64,000 bases of DNA from contig LLCB01000208.1 of assembly GCA_001414345.1 (NCBI GenBank), forward strand, positions 43,788-107,787, given 5' to 3'. Made by a program: the position numbers and the translations under genes. The DNA is from Hymenoscyphus infarciens. Lineage: Eukaryota > Ascomycota > Leotiomycetes > Helotiales > Helotiaceae. This document shows positions 1-10,811 of this stretch, one piece after another (position 1 is the first letter of the stretch; every line of letters starts with the position of its first letter). Under the pieces are notes generated by a model. It was given only the letters and a program-made list of their open reading frames with translations, did not search any database and was not told the origin of the DNA.

Positions 1-754
1 AAGTCACAGAACCTCTCGATTGATTGTCTCTCGACGCCCCGTTGAACATTTCTCACGGGCTTCTTGACTGCGCCGAGGCGAGCTGAACAATTTGCGACTG
101 ACTTGTTTTGTGGTAGGTATACTTTAGACGAATAAGAGTGGAGAGGAATGAGTAGCACGTGTCGCTCAAAATTGACCTTATCCTGAACACTAGAGCTTCT
201 TATTTAAATATGAAACTTTGAACATTTATAAAAATAGTGTTATTTGAATTGAACTAGTGGTGAGATTTATAATTAAAAATAATATTAATGAAAACAAAAA
301 ACTCTATAAATTTTATAAATTATTTATATACTTTTAGTAGAGTTAGTATATAATACTTCTCTTAGATTTCTAGAATTATATATTAAGGAGAGTAACAGAG
401 AGTATAGAGGATAAGAAAGGAGTAAGAAGAAGGGAAAGAAGGAAGGATAATTAATATAAATAGAAACGAAAAGGAAGAAGAAGAAAGAGTAGAGGACTTT
501 TATTTAAAGGTAAAAGAGGTATTAAGGTTTTATTATTCTCTCTTTGTGTTATATAAAAGTTTATAAAGATTTCATAGTAATCAAAAGAAAAGAATAATAA
601 GTTTAAGAAGGTGTTCCGTATTCTTTAATTAATAGGCCTACTTAAGACAATCAGGCGATTCGAGATCTCAAATCTATGTCTTTCTATTCAACATTCGTTG
701 TTCATTGTCATTAAGTTCCCCCTATTCTTTTTCGCTACATTCTTTCTTTCAAAC
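1..754. other. Left-edge intergenic with AT-rich relic
   Basis: No gene is seen. Positions 1-180 have ordinary base composition. About 181-640 are very AT-rich, nearly free of CG, and contain long A/G-rich runs (410-500), which resembles an old RIP-mutated repeat too decayed to classify. 640-754 return to normal composition and form the 3' flank of the serine hydrolase gene that ends at 755 on the minus strand. Confidence 0.5.
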
Positions 755-2144
755 TCACTTAGAACTCTCATAAACATCATAAATTTCCCGTTGAAACTTC
801 CCATGCAACTCCATGATAGGAAGGGCCATTGGAGGCATCACTTGAGTTCCAGCTAAACCACACAGTCCAGCTTCCCGATCGAGAAACTATCAACGTTGTT
901 AGCAATGAACAATAAGTCTTCGAGCAGAATTACAACTAACCCATGGCATGCACGGCATTCCAGCCCAAACGATGGTATTCTTGTTCATCCATCCCCCATC
1001 GTCTTCAACCAAAAGGCCGGCAAAACTCCAATTCTTTTTTGCGGATGTAGGTACAGACACACTAAGGAGGGGTCCAATCCCTGGAACGAGAAGAAGTTCA
1101 TTAAGAGATTCCTTGCAAGCTTCGTCGAGCTGTGGTTTGAAGAGCTCCACGTATGATGCAGGCGTTAGGAGAACGGGGTCTTCCTTCAATACTGCTTGCA
1201 AGAAAACCAGGTATGAATCTGTGCTGCCCCAGATTCCAGATCCTCCAAGACATTCCTGGAGTGCGAATTAGTTAAACAAGAACAATGGTCGAGATTTCAA
1301 CATACTGTGGCGCCATAAATCATATCAACTTCCCCAGTGTCAACCGCCTTCAAATCCTCATCAAGGACACTGATACTTGCAAGTCTTCCCTCCATATGAG
1401 CCTGCTTCTTTGGCCAGAATGTGAGATCCTTGATTGCGAGAGGTTTGAAAATGTTCTTAATCATGTAAGTTTCCAAAGTCTCGCCAGTCTTCCTCTCGAT
1501 CATCTGTCCCACCCAATCCATACTACTTCCATAGAACCATGCAGTTCCAGGCTGGAATATGAGTGGTACTGTTGCTTTCTCAGCAACGGTTGCACCGCCC
1601 CAAGGAGTTTCTCCACGACTGGCACGCCACTTTAGGAGATTTGGGCTCATCTGGTCATAGGTATGTCCGGAGGTGTGGGTAAGAAGTTGACTTCAATCGG
1701 GTGTCAGAAATTTTATCTCCTAGCAATGGAAGTCTACTGACCGAAGTGTAACAGGACCAGCTTTTGGTTCGAGACTCGCTTCATTGTTGGTGTCATCAAA
1801 GCCAGTAATCACCCCAAATTTTCCAACTTCAGGCAGTATTGGTGCAACATCAGCATCGAGGTCTAGTAGACCTTTCTCGACACATTGCAACGCGCAAACC
1901 GCCGTCAGGAGTTTTGTACAAGATGCCATTCCAAGTATGGAATCTTGCTGCATTGGCTTCTTCGTGCTCAACGACCGCACACCAATCGTTTTGGTATATT
2001 TAAATGACCCTGTCGCCGAGTTAGCTTCTTTTCTTTCATTGATTTCCTTCTCAAAAGACCATCTCTGTTTGTGGCAGCAAGCGAGACACCGGGGAGCAAA
2101 CCCGAGTCATAGGCTGCTTGGTATGATTCCTCGAAAGAAGGCAT
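755..2144 (-). CDS. Beta-lactamase-fold serine hydrolase / LovD-like acyltransferase or esterase
   Basis: Five exons: 2144-2060, 2009-1742, 1690-1306, 1255-941 and 886-755. They sum to 1185 nt and encode 394 aa. All four introns are 50-54 nt with GT-AG ends. The first and last have a GCTAAC branch site. The protein opens MPSFEESYQAAYDSG, has the SxxK nucleophile motif S-C-T-K at about residues 58-61, an LLTHTSG block at about 120-126 and Y-G-S-S at about 171-174, where this family keeps its catalytic tyrosine. A W-A-G-M-P-C-M-P-W segment follows near the C terminus. The family includes class C beta-lactamases, EstB-type esterases and LovD acyltransferase. There is no signal peptide, so it is probably cytosolic. 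No biosynthetic genes lie next to it, so the substrate is unknown; a general esterase is as likely as an acyltransferase. Confidence 0.88.
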
Positions 2145-2864
2145 TTTTGTAAAGTTATCCTCTGTGTTTGTTTGGGGAAGTTCAAATTTGAAGTCATCGG
2201 GCAGATGGGCATATATATATGTTGGCTGGTTGGCTATTTTTCTAGTGGCCTCCTGGTGGCCCGATTTTCGTCGGTCGTAAACAACCCCGGGAGTTGCAAC
2301 AACTGGCTGCCACTGGCGGGGTTCTTACAAAGCGATCCACTTTCGTACTTGATTACGGTGCATCTCTCATGATTAGCTGGCAGTTGCTTAGAAGTGTCAG
2401 AAAGTTGTCAGAACAAAATTGATCTGATGGTTGACTGCGGGGTCGAGAGGTTGACCTTCAACTAGTGGTTGACGTACACAAGTGGGTCAACGATGAAACA
2501 ATCAAACATCACTTCGAGTTTTGTATTCATCTTTCAATTGACTCTTTTCTCTCCTAGTTGTTGATACAAGGCAATTTCTTCAGTGACCAACTTTCCACCG
2601 AGATTTCTAATTTCTTACACCAATTTAAGCGACATCAAGATTTCTCTTCTCTCTTTGAAACCATCTATTAAAACAGAAGCGTTCTAGCTGAGACGTTATG
2701 TTGAATTAATCAACCACTGATAACAGCTGCTTTTTTCAGAGGGAAATATCACCCTCTTGACGTCTAATGGAATTGCTTATTTCCATAATTTACTATCAGA
2801 CTTCATTCATATTAAACAGATCTTCTTTCTTTGGAAAGGTCACTGTCTAATGTAATTGATTATC
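2145..2864. other. Intergenic, no gene seen
   Basis: Promoter side of the serine hydrolase gene. Short open frames at 2172-2372 have no recognisable features. Near 2770-2870 the motif ATCAGACTTC occurs twice (about 2798 and 2862); the second copy overlaps the target duplication of the retroelement that follows. Confidence 0.5.
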
Positions 2865-2878
2865 AGACTTCTTACTCG
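2865..2878 (+). repeat. Target site duplication, 5' copy (14 bp)
   Basis: AGACTTCTTACTCG occurs here and again directly after the poly(A) tail at 4084-4097. One extra G (2879) separates it from the predicted first ribozyme base at 2880. Such paired copies are the footprint of target-primed reverse transcription. Confidence 0.88.
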
Positions 2879-2879
2879 G

Positions 2880-2976
2880 GGGATGCGAAGACTCAACACC
2901 TGTACGCGGTGCATCCTACGAACCTCTAGCAGTCCTACTTCGTCCCCAGGACTGTCTACAGAGCCAAGTTTGAGTC
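2880..2976 (+). ncRNA. HDV-like self-cleaving ribozyme at the 5' end of the retroelement
   Basis: Folding by hand gives the nested double pseudoknot of the hepatitis-delta-type ribozyme class. P1 is 2880-2886 with 2911-2917, 7 bp, closed at the cleavage site by a G-U wobble as in the classic ribozyme. P2 is 2890-2897 with 2968-2976, 8 bp with one bulged U. P3 is 2898-2900 with 2908-2910, 3 bp, and its seven-base loop is U-G-U-A-C-G-C. P1.1 is 2902-2903 with 2918-2919. P4 is 2924-2927 with 2960-2963 plus 2930-2936 with 2948-2954. J4/2 at 2964-2967 reads C-C-A-A, matching the C-N-R-A rule with the catalytic cytosine at 2964. Cleavage would fall between 2879 and 2880, one base from the target duplication. 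In R2 and several other non-LTR retrotransposons such ribozymes free the 5' end of the element RNA. No activity is shown here. Confidence 0.83.
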
Positions 2977-3436
2977 AAAAAACATCGACGTGGCGATACC
3001 CCTTTTTACGACCGTCAGAGTTTTGGGCCTCTCGACCTTCTACGAAGAAGCCACGTCACACACAGCAACATACCAGATATCGGCGAAAAAGACCTACACA
3101 GCTTATTTACTCGATGGCAGCATCCGCGGACTGCTGAAACGAACCGATCGAGAAAGCCTCCAAAGCCGATTCTACACATTCGCCGACACCAGAGGACTTC
3201 CACTCTGGATATGCCGCGGAATCATATACGACTCTAAGAAGGCGAGGGCTATATACCGACCTGAGATTAGAGGTGATACCCGCGGCAGTCATTCTATATG
3301 GTCGGCACACACTACATTCGAGTCAAGAGAATTGCTAGAAGGGGTGAAGGACCCCCGGCGACGGTGATGGAGTGATTAGGAGGGGCCTGGGCGGCACGAA
3401 CAGGAGCATAGACGCAGAGGGGTTTTTACAACCGGA

Positions 3437-3664
3437 CAATGGACTCTCTACTATTTATATCGGTGGATATTCGAAGTACGCAGTGCTTCGATGAAGCGGC
3501 GAGATACCCCCTGGGAGGTATGGGACCGTGGAGCAGGGAACCGATTCTCTGGTGGTCACAGAGAACCGATTCTCTACTATTCATATTGGTAGATATTCGA
3601 AGCGCGTTCGGCAGCTCTTGGATGAAGCGGCGAAATACCCCTTGGGAGGTATGGGACCGTGGAG
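3437..3664 (+). repeat. Imperfect tandem duplication inside the retroelement, ~131-bp period
   Basis: The block from CTCTACTATTTATAT (about 3440) through CTGGGAGGTATGGGACCGTGG recurs about 131 bp downstream with a few substitutions and a 12-15 bp size difference in the middle. A shorter repeat, GAACCGATTCTCT, lies at about 3538 and 3563 in the junction. The copies keep similar open frames in parallel. Confidence 0.8.
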
Positions 3665-4050
3665 TAGAGGGAACAGAAGATGGAACTGGGAAACTCAGGT
3701 CAGGGATATGTTGGAGGATGGTTCTATATAAGACAGTGCACCGGAAGACGATTGTTATCAGTCCCATATAGGGGAGAGCCAACTGAGCCCTTTTTATAAG
3801 GGCTGTCACAAAGTACCAAATCGGTCGTCCGCAAGAACGACTGAAAACAACAAATTCGAATCGGAACGGGGGGAATAGAAGGAGATACTGAGCTATTGCT
3901 GGGATGTAAAGCCGGGAGCGTGGAGGTATATATATATGGCGGGCCTGGCAATAGGCACTCTGAGGAGTGTGTAAGCTACTTTTAGATAAAACCCTGTAAA
4001 TAGTGCGTCTACATAGCGCCGGCTTTAGGCAGCTAAAAAGACTATTTGAA

Positions 4051-4083
<33 letters not shown>

Positions 4084-4086
<3 letters not shown>

Positions 4087-4097
4087 CTTCTTACTCG
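4084..4097 (+). repeat. Target site duplication, 3' copy (14 bp)
   Basis: The second copy of AGACTTCTTACTCG directly follows the A run. The first A could belong to either the tail or the duplication. Confidence 0.88.
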
Positions 4098-7000
4098 TTA
4101 AACAGGAGTCTCTATTAATGAAATAGCACCTGTTTTCGAGTTTTTCGGTTTGCTCGTGGTTTAATGATCAAAGATACGAATTCCAGTCGCAATCACTTAG
4201 TCTTCGACCTCCCTACCCTTCTTCTTTGTCTATTTACAAGATTTGCTAGAAATTTTAGAGAGATGATAACTGGAGGCTCCAATGGTCTTGATATATCAAA
4301 AGATGTTCAGCTGTGTGTAGCCAACAGTAAGCCGCGAGTACAGGCAAGCTGTGAGTAAGCTACGAGTAAGCTACGAGTAAGCTGCGAGTAACTCCAAAGC
4401 GCCGTACAACTTATTTAACAAACCATGGCACTCAATTTTACCTAATAATACAATCTATCTAGAAAAAACAGCGAATTCAAAGACTGAAAAAGCTACAACA
4501 AGCTGCTAAGACAGAGAAATCTCGTCCAGGAGTTGACAATTTATTATCACAAAGTAATCTCAAGTATCAAACGTCGCTTGTGACTTGGTTCATGATAATC
4601 CATCATATTAGCAGCTCAGTTCTAGTGCATTCATGATTGATTAGGAAAAAATAGATGCGCTCCAGGCTTTTTATATAGACCTTTGCTGGAACAGTACAAC
4701 TTACGAAGCCAAATTTTCGGTTGATACCCTGTATATACTTGTCTTCCTCAGTCGCATTTCTCTACACAACCAAACCTTCCCAAAAACAAATTCATTTCGA
4801 CGTGGTACTCCTTCAGAACACCAAACACCCAGTGCCCACTCCCATCCTACCTTATCACATCTTCCGCTAAAAATTTCAGGTCTAAAAATATCCCTCCCTT
4901 ACACGTGCCTTGCTTACATCTACATTTCTCTTGGCGTGGAGGTTGATGGTGTGTGTGGGGTACCACGAAGGATCAGAGGATGGGGATGAAACTTAAAACA
5001 AGTTGGATGGAGGCGGAGAACATCTTGAATCCAGAGACTGGATTCATCGCTGATTTTACAAACATCGTGAATTTTGCCCGAAGATATCTCGGTGAGAATG
5101 ATTATGATTAGATTAGGATGGGGATTTGAAGGATTTGGTGAAGCAAGTTTGTAATTCTTCAGGGCACCTGTGGGGGGGTGGTCGTAAATTTTGAAGGGTG
5201 AGCAATTGATGGGAAAAGTATACAAGAAATTTGATCGAGTAGAAGAATGGAGGAAAGAGAAAAATATCGTGAAACAGTAACTGATCAACATCAACAACCT
5301 CAATTTCAAGTACACAGTAGTAAAAAAAGAGCCTAGATCCTAGGGATTGATGTTGATAGACAATTTGGAGATGCGAGGGGTAGAGAGAAAAAAAAACAAA
5401 AAAAAATTCAGTATATACCAGATGACTCGAAAGCCGACGAATCACAAAAACATAAAGTTTCGTACTCCCGTCACACAAACCACAACATAAAACCAAAACT
5501 CTGGGTCACACCACTGATGTACTGTCCCTACACAGCACCTCTGAAGTTCCGAACAGCAGGAAGAAGCAATATATACCTCAACGAATTCGCCATACACGTG
5601 GCCCTTCCCGAAAGATTCTAGGTCATCATTTCTTCGTTTCGTTTCGACTTGTCTTATCTCATGTGTGTGATGAGCAGGCAGAGGAGTAACGCTACTTTTT
5701 CCGGCACTTTGGTACATACCTGCATCTCTACCCGCGCGCGCCTCAGGTGAGATGTGAGATGTGAGATGCAGCTAGAAAAAGACCACACCAAAGAATCTGC
5801 ACGTATGCTGCAGGCCGATAGGGGAATTAATAGAAAAAAAAGGGAATGTCGTCAGATAGAGAATTCGTTTGGGTATGTCTCGATAGCGAGTGATCATCGC
5901 TAGAGTGTAATTATTTGGCGTCGGGTGATTTCCAGCAAGCGAGGCCCTGAGAGGAAACATCCGGTCCAACAATTCCCCTCCCTTCGAGTAGAAAATTAAA
6001 GAGGCGCCGAGGATGCTAAAGGATTCCGAGCCAAGCTCCCCTCAGGGAAAGAGGGTCGCTGAATGGTGGATTCGGGGTAACGGGGAATTTCCATCTGTTC
6101 CTCATCTCACACTTTTTGTCAACAATCAGCACTGTGCGAAGAGCACCCGGAGCAAAAACAAGAGTACTTCGTTGGCAATGCTTACGATTGTCATTATCAC
6201 CACGTAGACGACCTAATCTTGTAGATTTAGTCAAGGTACCTGTGTACTTGTTTGAGCCTTCTTGTCTAAATCCCGTTCCTGATCGAACATTCTCTTGGAA
6301 GCTCATCAGATCTTCGTTAGTTGTTAGTGAATCTATTCCTGAGTCGCCAAGGAAAATCACCGACGATCCGCAAATGAAAGGCGCGAACTATCTTGGGCAG
6401 TCATCTCATCTTCAAACATAGAGGCTCGCCCAAAAAGGTCCAGACGGGAAAGAATGCCCAATCGCTGGCCACCCATCACGCCAGAGCTGGACAGCCCTGC
6501 CGCAAATCGGGAAGGCCCGCTGTCAGTGGACTGAATAGGTCGGTCTTGGCAGGCACTGTACCTGAATTTGAGGCGAGAGCGAAAGGGGGGATGGGTATGA
6601 TGTTTCGAGAGCATGCAGAAGCAGGCAGGTCACATTCGGTGCGTCCAGTGGGGATAGACTCTCTCGTCACCACATCGATTTGATAGGACAAACTTCTCGT
6701 CTACTAGTTTGTACACCTTGCTTGTGCAAGTCAAATGCAGGAACAGGGAAAAAGTAGCGGAAGTAAGCAAGTCTTGACGGGTTTGTCTAGACGCACGTTG
6801 GTGAATCTGACCGCCCGGCCTTCAATTAGGTGCAAGATGAGTGGAGGAGCCATACGCCGGTCAGGCACTCGTACATTGGAAGCGAAAGTGATATAGGATG
6901 CTCGCCCCTGCTCTTCCTTCCGCTCCTCTTCCCTCTTCCCTCCTCATTCATCTTTCGAAGTACTTTTATCTTCATATTCGCTCCTTTTTCTGACTCTGTC

Positions 7001-7270
7001 AACATTCGCTCCTTTGCAAGGTCGCGCGGGTACTCAATCATTCACACTCTTTTTTCCCCAAATCCAACAACTCACAGTCTTTTCGACCTCGCTGCCCATT
7101 GTCCCACTTCATCAACTGTCAATTCTTCGCAGTCAAGACAAACACACTCATTCATTGATTGAATACCATTCACACCTGCTAGCAAACTACTCCATATCCA
7201 AAAAATTCCAGTACTTCGATGAAAGACACGCAAACAACAAATTGTAAAATCTCACAAAACATATTCGAAT
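4098..7270. other. Long intergenic region, no supported gene
   Basis: About 3.2 kb without a recognisable coding sequence. Open frames on both strands (for example minus 4920-5496 and 6016-6360) are low-complexity or overlap each other and lack splice-joined continuity with any known family. A small tandem repeat lies at 4327-4391. 6900-7270 is pyrimidine-rich and is probably the promoter and 5' leader of the GH128 gene. Confidence 0.45.
4327..4391 (+). repeat. 11-bp minisatellite
   Basis: About four tandem copies of CGAGTAAGCTA and close variants. No function is evident. Confidence 0.8.
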
Positions 7271-8537
7271 ATGCGCTCCTCAACAGTATCAACCCTCGCC
7301 TTTTTGGCCTCGTCCTTGCTGGTTAAGGATGTTATCGCTAGTCGTTTTGATGTACGCAAGAGACAAAACTATGTCATTCAAGTCCAGGAGGAGGTCGTCG
7401 GTAAGCTGCTTAGCAATACACAACATACTTGTTCTCGAGTACTAAGGAATTCCAGTTTCACGAGGCCCAGATGGTGCACTTACTACTGGCAGGCCAATTG
7501 CTGTAAAGACTGTCACAGTTCCAGCTTCTGCACCCACTCCGGTTGTCGAGACACCTCCTAAAGAGGACCCTCCTGTTGTCGCTTCGAGCTCAGCACCAGT
7601 TAAGGTAGTCGACACAAAGCCCAGCTCCCAAGCACCAGCACCAAAGCCATCATCGAGCTCCGTCGTCGCCGAGGCGCCAAAGCCAACAAAAACTGCCCCC
7701 AAGGCAGAAGCCGCCAAACCAACAACTACTCCCGAGGCTGCAAAGCCAACCACAATCGCCCCCAAGCCAACAACCTTGGCGACTTCTGTTGCTCCAGCTC
7801 CATCCTCCCATACAACTATTCAGACAACGGGCGCAAAGCGTGGTGCCTCTTATAAATATGCCAACCTCGTCAAGGCATTCGGTGGAAGTGTTTCTTGGGC
7901 CTACAACTGGGGTTCAGACTCAGGAGGTAGCCTCCCTTCAGGCATCGAATACGTCCCTATCCTTTGGGGCGACAAGCGAGACAAGACCGATAGCTGGCCT
8001 GCCAACGTCGAGAAAGCACTCGGCTCTGGATCCAAGCACATTTTGGGCTTCAACGAGCCAGATCTAGGAGAACAAGCCTTCATGAGTGTCGATGCTTCCG
8101 TTAAAGCATGGAAGACGTATATCCAACCATATGCTGGTAGAGCCAAGTTGGGTTCCCCAGCCGTCACCAATGGTGATATCAAAGTCGCACCATACATGGG
8201 TATCCCATATCTCAAACAGTTCCTCGACAAATGCAGCGGTTGCACTGTTGATTTCGTTGTCATCCATTGGTATAACAACAACCCTCTCGACTCTGCCGTC
8301 CAATATTTCAAGGACCACGTCAAGGAGGCCCATGATACCTCTGGAGGAAAGCCAGTCTGGCTCACCGAATTTCAATACCTCGGTGGTGACGAGGCCGCTT
8401 TCCTGAAGAAGGTTATCCCATGGTTGGAGGCTAAGGAGCAATCCTATGTTGAACGATACGCATACTTCATGGCTGCCGAGGGCCAACTCATTAATGGTAA
8501 TGCACTTTCGGATCTTGGGAAAGCTTATGTAGCATAA
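7271..8537 (+). CDS. Secreted GH128 glycoside hydrolase with Pro/Thr/Ser-rich linker (Asl1-like)
   Basis: Two exons, 7271-7400 and 7456-8537, with a 55-nt intron starting GTAAGC. The protein is 403 aa. Residues 1-23 form a signal peptide, followed by a dibasic R-K-R at about 28-30 that suits Kex2 processing. Residues about 60-165 are a linker rich in Pro, Ala, Thr, Ser and Lys. The GH128 core fills about 171-403. The G-F-N-E-P-D motif carries the probable acid/base Glu at about 244 and W-L-T-E-F the probable nucleophile at about 348. The family cleaves beta-1,3-glucan, and fungal members of the Asl1 type are cell-wall associated. The enzyme probably acts in the wall or outside the cell. The linker could be heavily O-glycosylated. 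No GPI signal is visible at the C terminus. Confidence 0.93.
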
Positions 8538-9683
8538 GCTGTTGAGGGGGTATGAAGGACTTTAGAACGATTTACGTTTCCATGTACATACTTTGATGAC
8601 CACTTCTTGAATGGCGACCGTGGTGTAGGATAACCTAGGGTGGGCATTTTTGGTGTTGTGGTGTAAAATTATCGGAGCGAGAACTTTCTGTTCGTGAACA
8701 GGATTTCCTACACATGTTTAGTATCAATGCAGTTGCAATTGATTTACCTTTGGTTTTGATTTTGTTTGACTTTGGTGTGGTGGTTTTTCTTTGCTCCCCT
8801 TCGACAGCGGTATTGATAGATTACACGGTTGCTCGAAATTTTGAAGAAGAACAAAAGTACCATAAAACTCATTGTCCTAGTCTTTGAGGACACTTGTATT
8901 TTGGAGATGATTTCCGGTTGAGGCGTTCTGGCCAAGAAGGGCCATTCTCTTAGGATCAAACTCATATACTGGCGCCGGGTATGCCCCACGGCTCTGTGGA
9001 TCGGAAGCGAGGGAAAGATCCGGTCTGAGCTAAGACGAATCGCACAAACTAGCGATATTGATATTGAGATAGCCTGATATCCTTGTTGAGGTCGTGAAGG
9101 GGGAAGTTGGCGGGGAAAACCCGTCGTAGAGTGTTGAATTCTCCCTCGCGTTTCTCATTTTTGGATGCGCAAATATCGTTGGGTGATTGCGGTCCCAGTG
9201 GTCGATTGCTCGGAATTCTGACGGATTCGTGGCTGGTTTGACGTTAATTGTAGTTAGTTCCCGACTTATTTCTGCTAGGAAACCTGGGATGTTCGTCGTG
9301 GTGTTGTAGTTTTAGTAGAAAGGAAAAGAGGGGCAGAGGGGCAGATTTTCAATGACAGCCATCAAAACTTTAGGCCTTGAATGCAAGGCGCCAAGCGAGG
9401 CTACGGTATAAAAATCCCAGTCAATAACGGAGCACAAGAGCAGGAGGGTACTTCAAAATAATATCGCACACAAACCCCTCGAGGCGCAGTTCAAGCCAAC
9501 TCCTCTGCAAACACCAACACAATATCACTTCCTCTTGATGAGACAACATATATCAGAGTCGACAACGACCCTTTGATGCTTCGCAGAAGCCCCCCACAAC
9601 ACCACGCGACCCGCGTCAACTGCTGAGTGTTCGTCTCTTTGACTCACCAAACCACTTTCAACCGCACAAACACGCTACCCAAC
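8538..9683. other. Intergenic between GH128 and SPT2 genes
   Basis: Contains the 3' end of the GH128 transcript and, from about 9350, the SPT2 promoter and leader. A TATAAAAA-like box is at about 9403. No coding sequence is recognised; the open frame at 8744-8989 minus has no family features. Confidence 0.5.
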
Positions 9684-10811
9684 ATGCCGGTACGCACATT
9701 TTATACAGCGATTTCGAAATCGCATACTTACAAATGCTAGATCGGTGACCTTCTTGCCTCAATTACTGGGGAGCCGAGGCCCACGCAGGCAAATGCCTCT
9801 CGCCCTTTGTCTCAACCCACCAAACGCAAACCCTCCGATGCCGAAACCTTACGTCGTCCAGCAGATAAGCTACAACGAACCAACTCCTCCAACTCAAACC
9901 CCGCGGCGAGACCAAATACCTCGAGACCAGTAGGACAAAGCACAAGACCTGGCGCAGTAGATACTTCGATGTCGCGAATGAGGTTGGATACCGACAAACG
10001 AACCCCCATCTCTTCAACTTCTAGCCCAATCACATCTTCGACCCCGCGGAATGGCCAACCTCCAACTCCTTCATCGGCCATCGACCCGCGACGACCACCT
10101 CCGAAGAAGGGCTCATATGCGGAAATTATGGCACGGGGTAAGATGGCACAGGCTACAATGGGTCAGGTCGGCGCAATAAAGCACAAGCGTATTGAAAAAC
10201 AACCCAGTAAGCGCGAGCGAGAAGGGATGAAGGCACAAAAGTCCGCAAATCTATCGAAGAACATCGGTCCAAATGGTAAATTTCGCAATACACCGGGTGC
10301 GGCTGCTATCAACGGTAAAGGACAGACCCCCGAAGGACGAAATGGATCGAAGTTGGCTGCGGGAGGAAAGGGCAAGGCAGCTCCTGCAGTACCTGAAAAG
10401 AAGGTCAAGAAAGCTGCGCTGGCAACAACAGGTTATGCAGGAACGGCACGTCCAAAGCCAGGTGCGAAGCCAGGATCCAAACCAACCTTTGGATCTTCGT
10501 CTCGAGAACGTGAACGCGATCGTTATGGCCGCAGACCGCCTGCCTTGGGCTCTCGAGAAGACCGATACGAAAGTTATGATGATGAAGAGGATGATATGGA
10601 GGAAGATGATCAACCTGATTACGAGTCCGACGTATCCTCTGACATGGAAGCCGCTGCCTTTGAAGTGGACGAGGAAGAAGCAATGGCGGCAAAGATCGCG
10701 AGAAAGGAGGACCAGCTTGCTCTGGAAGAGGAGAATCGGCTGAAGCGTGAGAAGCTCGAGAAGAAGAAGAAACTGATGGCAATGGCAAAGAAGGCGGGAA
10801 AGAAACGTTAA
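9684..10811 (+). CDS. SPT2: SPT2 chromatin protein (histone H3-H4 chaperone)
   Basis: A six-base first coding exon (9684-9689, Met-Pro) is joined across a 51-nt intron (9690-9740) to 9741-10811, giving 358 aa. The joined start reads MPIGDLLASITGE, the conserved SPT2 N terminus, which is why the internal ATG at 9807 is rejected as the start. The middle is basic and of low complexity (Lys, Pro, Ala, Ser). The C-terminal SPT2 domain, about 265-358, has an acidic Asp/Glu stretch followed by a long charged helix ending in K-K-A-G-K-K-R. SPT2 binds H3-H4 and works with Spt6 and FACT during transcription elongation in the nucleus. The very short first exon is easy for gene finders to miss. Confidence 0.95.

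Larger units (their letters stand above)
2880..4083 (+). mobile_element. Ribozyme-headed, poly(A)-tailed non-LTR-type retroelement, probably non-autonomous
   Basis: A 1.2-kb insertion bounded by 14-bp target duplications (2865-2878 and 4084-4097) and ended by about 30 A residues (4054-4083). It starts with an HDV-like ribozyme, so the copy looks full length at its 5' end. No reverse transcriptase or endonuclease motif was found. Open frames exist: one from the first ATG at 2884 (to 3137), and one of at least 125 codons ending at 3367. Neither product is recognised. Bases 3437-3664 hold an internal duplication of about 131 bp. GC content is near that of the genes, with no RIP decay, so the copy is probably young or protected. 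It was likely mobilised in trans by a LINE not present in this window. A retrocopied host transcript is an alternative, but the ribozyme argues for a dedicated element. Confidence 0.8.

Noticed and set aside
4920..5496. Two overlapping minus-strand frames of about 130 codons
   Set aside because: Low complexity, mutually overlapping in different frames, no splice signals joining them and no recognisable motifs.
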